A stretch of 33,607 nucleotides of DNA. It comes from Gammaproteobacteria bacterium. GTDB lineage: Bacteria; Pseudomonadota; Gammaproteobacteria; Steroidobacterales; Steroidobacteraceae. Location: contig CANIOW010000030.1 in the NCBI GenBank assembly GCA_947469285.1, positions 1 through 33,607 on the forward strand, read 5' to 3'. The notes below the pieces were generated by a model. The model had not been told where the DNA came from. It saw only the letters and a program-made list of their open reading frames with translations, and made no database searches. This document shows positions 32,499 to 33,607 of this stretch, one piece after another; the stretch's first letter is position 1; each line of letters starts with the position of its first letter. The translations under genes were made by a program, and so were the position numbers.

Positions 32499-32531
32499 AG
32501 TGTAGGACGATACTTGCTAGTTGACAACAAG
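32499..32531 (-). promoter_or_regulatory. Catabolic operon promoter with overlapping operator-like site D
   Basis: On the minus strand TTGTCA (32527-32522), 17 nt, then TACACT (32504-32499) form a good sigma-70-type promoter for the acyl-CoA dehydrogenase operon, starting near 32492. The element ACTTGCTAGTTGACAACAAG (32512-32531) overlaps its -35 and spacer. Read in reverse it matches site A at 14 of 19 positions (CTTGTT-N4-AC-N-AGCAAG). It could also affect the rightward TonB gene, whose promoter I cannot place. Confidence 0.6.
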
Positions 32532-32615
32532 CGGATTATCTTGTGTCCCAAGCGCGTCGGATCGACGTGCCCGAAATGCATGACGGACAGCAGTAGCGCA
32601 ATTGAGGGGGAACAC

Positions 32616-33607
32616 ATGATCATGAAGCCAAAAGGCCGCCAGCTAGCGCTGGCCATATCGCTCGCCATGGGCGCCACCGGTCACACCGGCGTAGCGTTGG
32701 CGCAACAGGCCGATGCTCTGGAAGAAGTGGTCGTCACCGCGCGTAAGCGCTCCGAAAACCTCCAGGACGTCGGCGGCGCCGTCAGCGCCCTGTCGGCCGC
32801 CGACCTGGCGCGTCGCTTCGACGTGGACCTGCAGAGCTTTGCCAATGCAGCGCCCAACGTCATCATCGACGACCTGCAGCAAGGACCGGGCAGCCCGGCC
32901 GCCATCTCCATCCGCGGCATCGGCACCACCGACGTGGAAAAGAGCTTCGACCCGACGGCGGGCGTGGTGCTCGACGGCGTGTTCATCGGCGCGAATTCCG
33001 GCGCCATGCTGAAAGCACTCGACCTGCAGGGCATGGAAATCCTGCGCGGCCCACAGGGCACCCTGTTCGGCCGTAACTCCATCGCCGGTGTCATCAATGT
33101 CACGCGGCGCAAGCCGGGCAATGAGCTGGGCGGCGAAGTGCGCCTGGGCTATGGCAACTACAACGACGTGCAGGCGGACGGCTACCTCAACGTGCCCGTG
33201 TCGGACCAGTTCGCCTTCAAGGTGGGCGGCGCCAAGCGCCAGCGCGATGGCTGGTTCAAGAATGCCACCCTCGGCAAGGACGTCGGCAATCTCGACTACT
33301 GGAACATCAGCCCAAGCTTCTTGTGGAAGCCCGCCGATGGGATCGAGGTGTACTACCGCTTCGACCAGAGCAAGCAGACCCAGGACGCCAATACCGTCCA
33401 GAACATGGCGCAGCCCGACCAGCTGTTTTGTATCGTCTATGAGCAGTGCGCCCAGAGCGTCAGCTCGCCGCAGTCCGGCGACCGGCTTACGGTGCTGCAG
33501 AACGGCGACGGCGGCAGCTCTTTCTTCAAGACCCAGATGCACGTGCTGCAGGCGAAGTGGGAATTTGCGCCGGACTACCAGTTCGACTACATCTTCGGTT
33601 CGTTCAA
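32616..33607 (+). CDS. TonB-dependent outer membrane receptor (5' part)
   Basis: The frame runs off the right edge after 330 codons. A signal peptide (ALAISLAMGATGHTGVALAQ) is followed by a TonB-box-like start, EEVVVTARKR. The plug domain has the conserved blocks ISIRGIGTTD, GVVLDGVFIG, MEILRGPQGTLFGRNSIAGVINV and RRKPG, and then the first barrel strands. Such receptors import substrates or chelates through the outer membrane. Divergent placement from the catabolic operon, with an operator-like site between, suggests it imports that pathway's substrate. GAGGGGG lies 5 nt before the ATG at 32616. Confidence 0.93.
   Translation, partial: MIMKPKGRQLALAISLAMGATGHTGVALAQQADALEEVVVTARKRSENLQDVGGAVSALSAADLARRFDVDLQSFANAAPNVIIDDLQQGPGSPAAISIRGIGTTDVEKSFDPTAGVVLDGVFIGANSGAMLKALDLQGMEILRGPQGTLFGRNSIAGVINVTRRKPGNELGGEVRLGYGNYNDVQADGYLNVPVSDQFAFKVGGAKRQRDGWFKNATLGKDVGNLDYWNISPSFLWKPADGIEVYYRFDQSKQTQDANTVQNMAQPDQLFCIVYEQCAQSVSSPQSGDRLTVLQNGDGGSSFFKTQMHVLQAKWEFAPDYQFDYIFGSF

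Noticed and set aside
32643-33542. A 299-codon minus-strand frame opposite the TonB receptor
   Set aside because: The plus strand carries signal peptide, TonB box and plug motifs without interruption. The opposite frame has His/Val/Ala-rich shadow composition.
1-33607. tRNA, rRNA, CRISPR, insertion sequence or prophage att sites
   Set aside because: No cloverleaf-like gene, regular spacer array, transposase/integrase frame or flanking direct repeat was seen on reading both strands. A formal scan was not possible.

Overview
The window looks like chromosomal DNA of a high-GC Gammaproteobacterium (relatives in Betaproteobacteria cannot be excluded). The pointers are the ubiE-ubiJ-ubiB order (UbiJ is a gamma/beta proteobacterial protein), a complete trpEGDCFBA operon with classical attenuation, a PEP-CTERM protein behind a sigma-54-type promoter, and a large TonB-dependent receptor. 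No rRNA, tRNA, CRISPR array, insertion sequence or integrase was seen. Gene density is high and 4-nt stop/start overlaps are common.

Layout. 1-204: 5' part of a Tat-exported protein, probably a multicopper oxidase. 702-1496: PEP-CTERM surface/secreted protein. 1564-4286: DUF971 protein, cysteine synthase and divergent MetX acyltransferase (sulfur amino acids). 4307-5512: HI0933-type flavoprotein. 5675-8809: ubiquinone genes ubiE-ubiJ-ubiB. 8838-10851: exported M20 amidohydrolase and a two-TM ion channel. 10880-17771: the tryptophan operon, read leftwards (trpE-G-D-C-F-B-A), preceded by a leader peptide with a Trp-Trp-Trp run, a mutually exclusive antiterminator/terminator pair and a good sigma-70-type promoter. 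17827-19692: ABC exporter half-transporter.

The right-hand 14 kb is the most unusual part. It holds an exported haem c/PQQ-type beta-propeller dehydrogenase (19782-21824). Next come two divergent operons for coenzyme F420: cofC-fbiC-fno leftwards and cofE-cofD rightwards. Then come a TetR regulator, a leftward operon (acyl-CoA dehydrogenase, SnoaL/NTF2-like protein, alpha/beta hydrolase, luciferase-like monooxygenase/oxidoreductase, flavin reductase), and a divergent TonB receptor that runs off the window. Four intergenic spaces here carry related, partly palindromic CTTGTT...AAGCAAG-like sites: before the PQQ protein, between cofC and cofE, before tetR, and between the acyl-CoA dehydrogenase and the TonB receptor. 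I infer a single TetR-controlled regulon in which F420 synthesis and reduction (Fno) are switched on together with uptake and catabolism of an unknown substrate. The FMN-reductase-like domain of actinobacterial FbiB is absent from CofE, which leaves open which F420 variant is made.

A second theme is translation initiation. Seven leading ORFs without a Shine-Dalgarno sequence (trpL, tetR, metX, ubiE, the DUF971 gene, the M20 gene and the ABC gene) have a -10-like hexamer ending 5-6 nt before the ATG. That predicts leaderless mRNAs. Genes with a good Shine-Dalgarno lack this arrangement. All functional statements are from reading the sequence and family knowledge; no database search was run.
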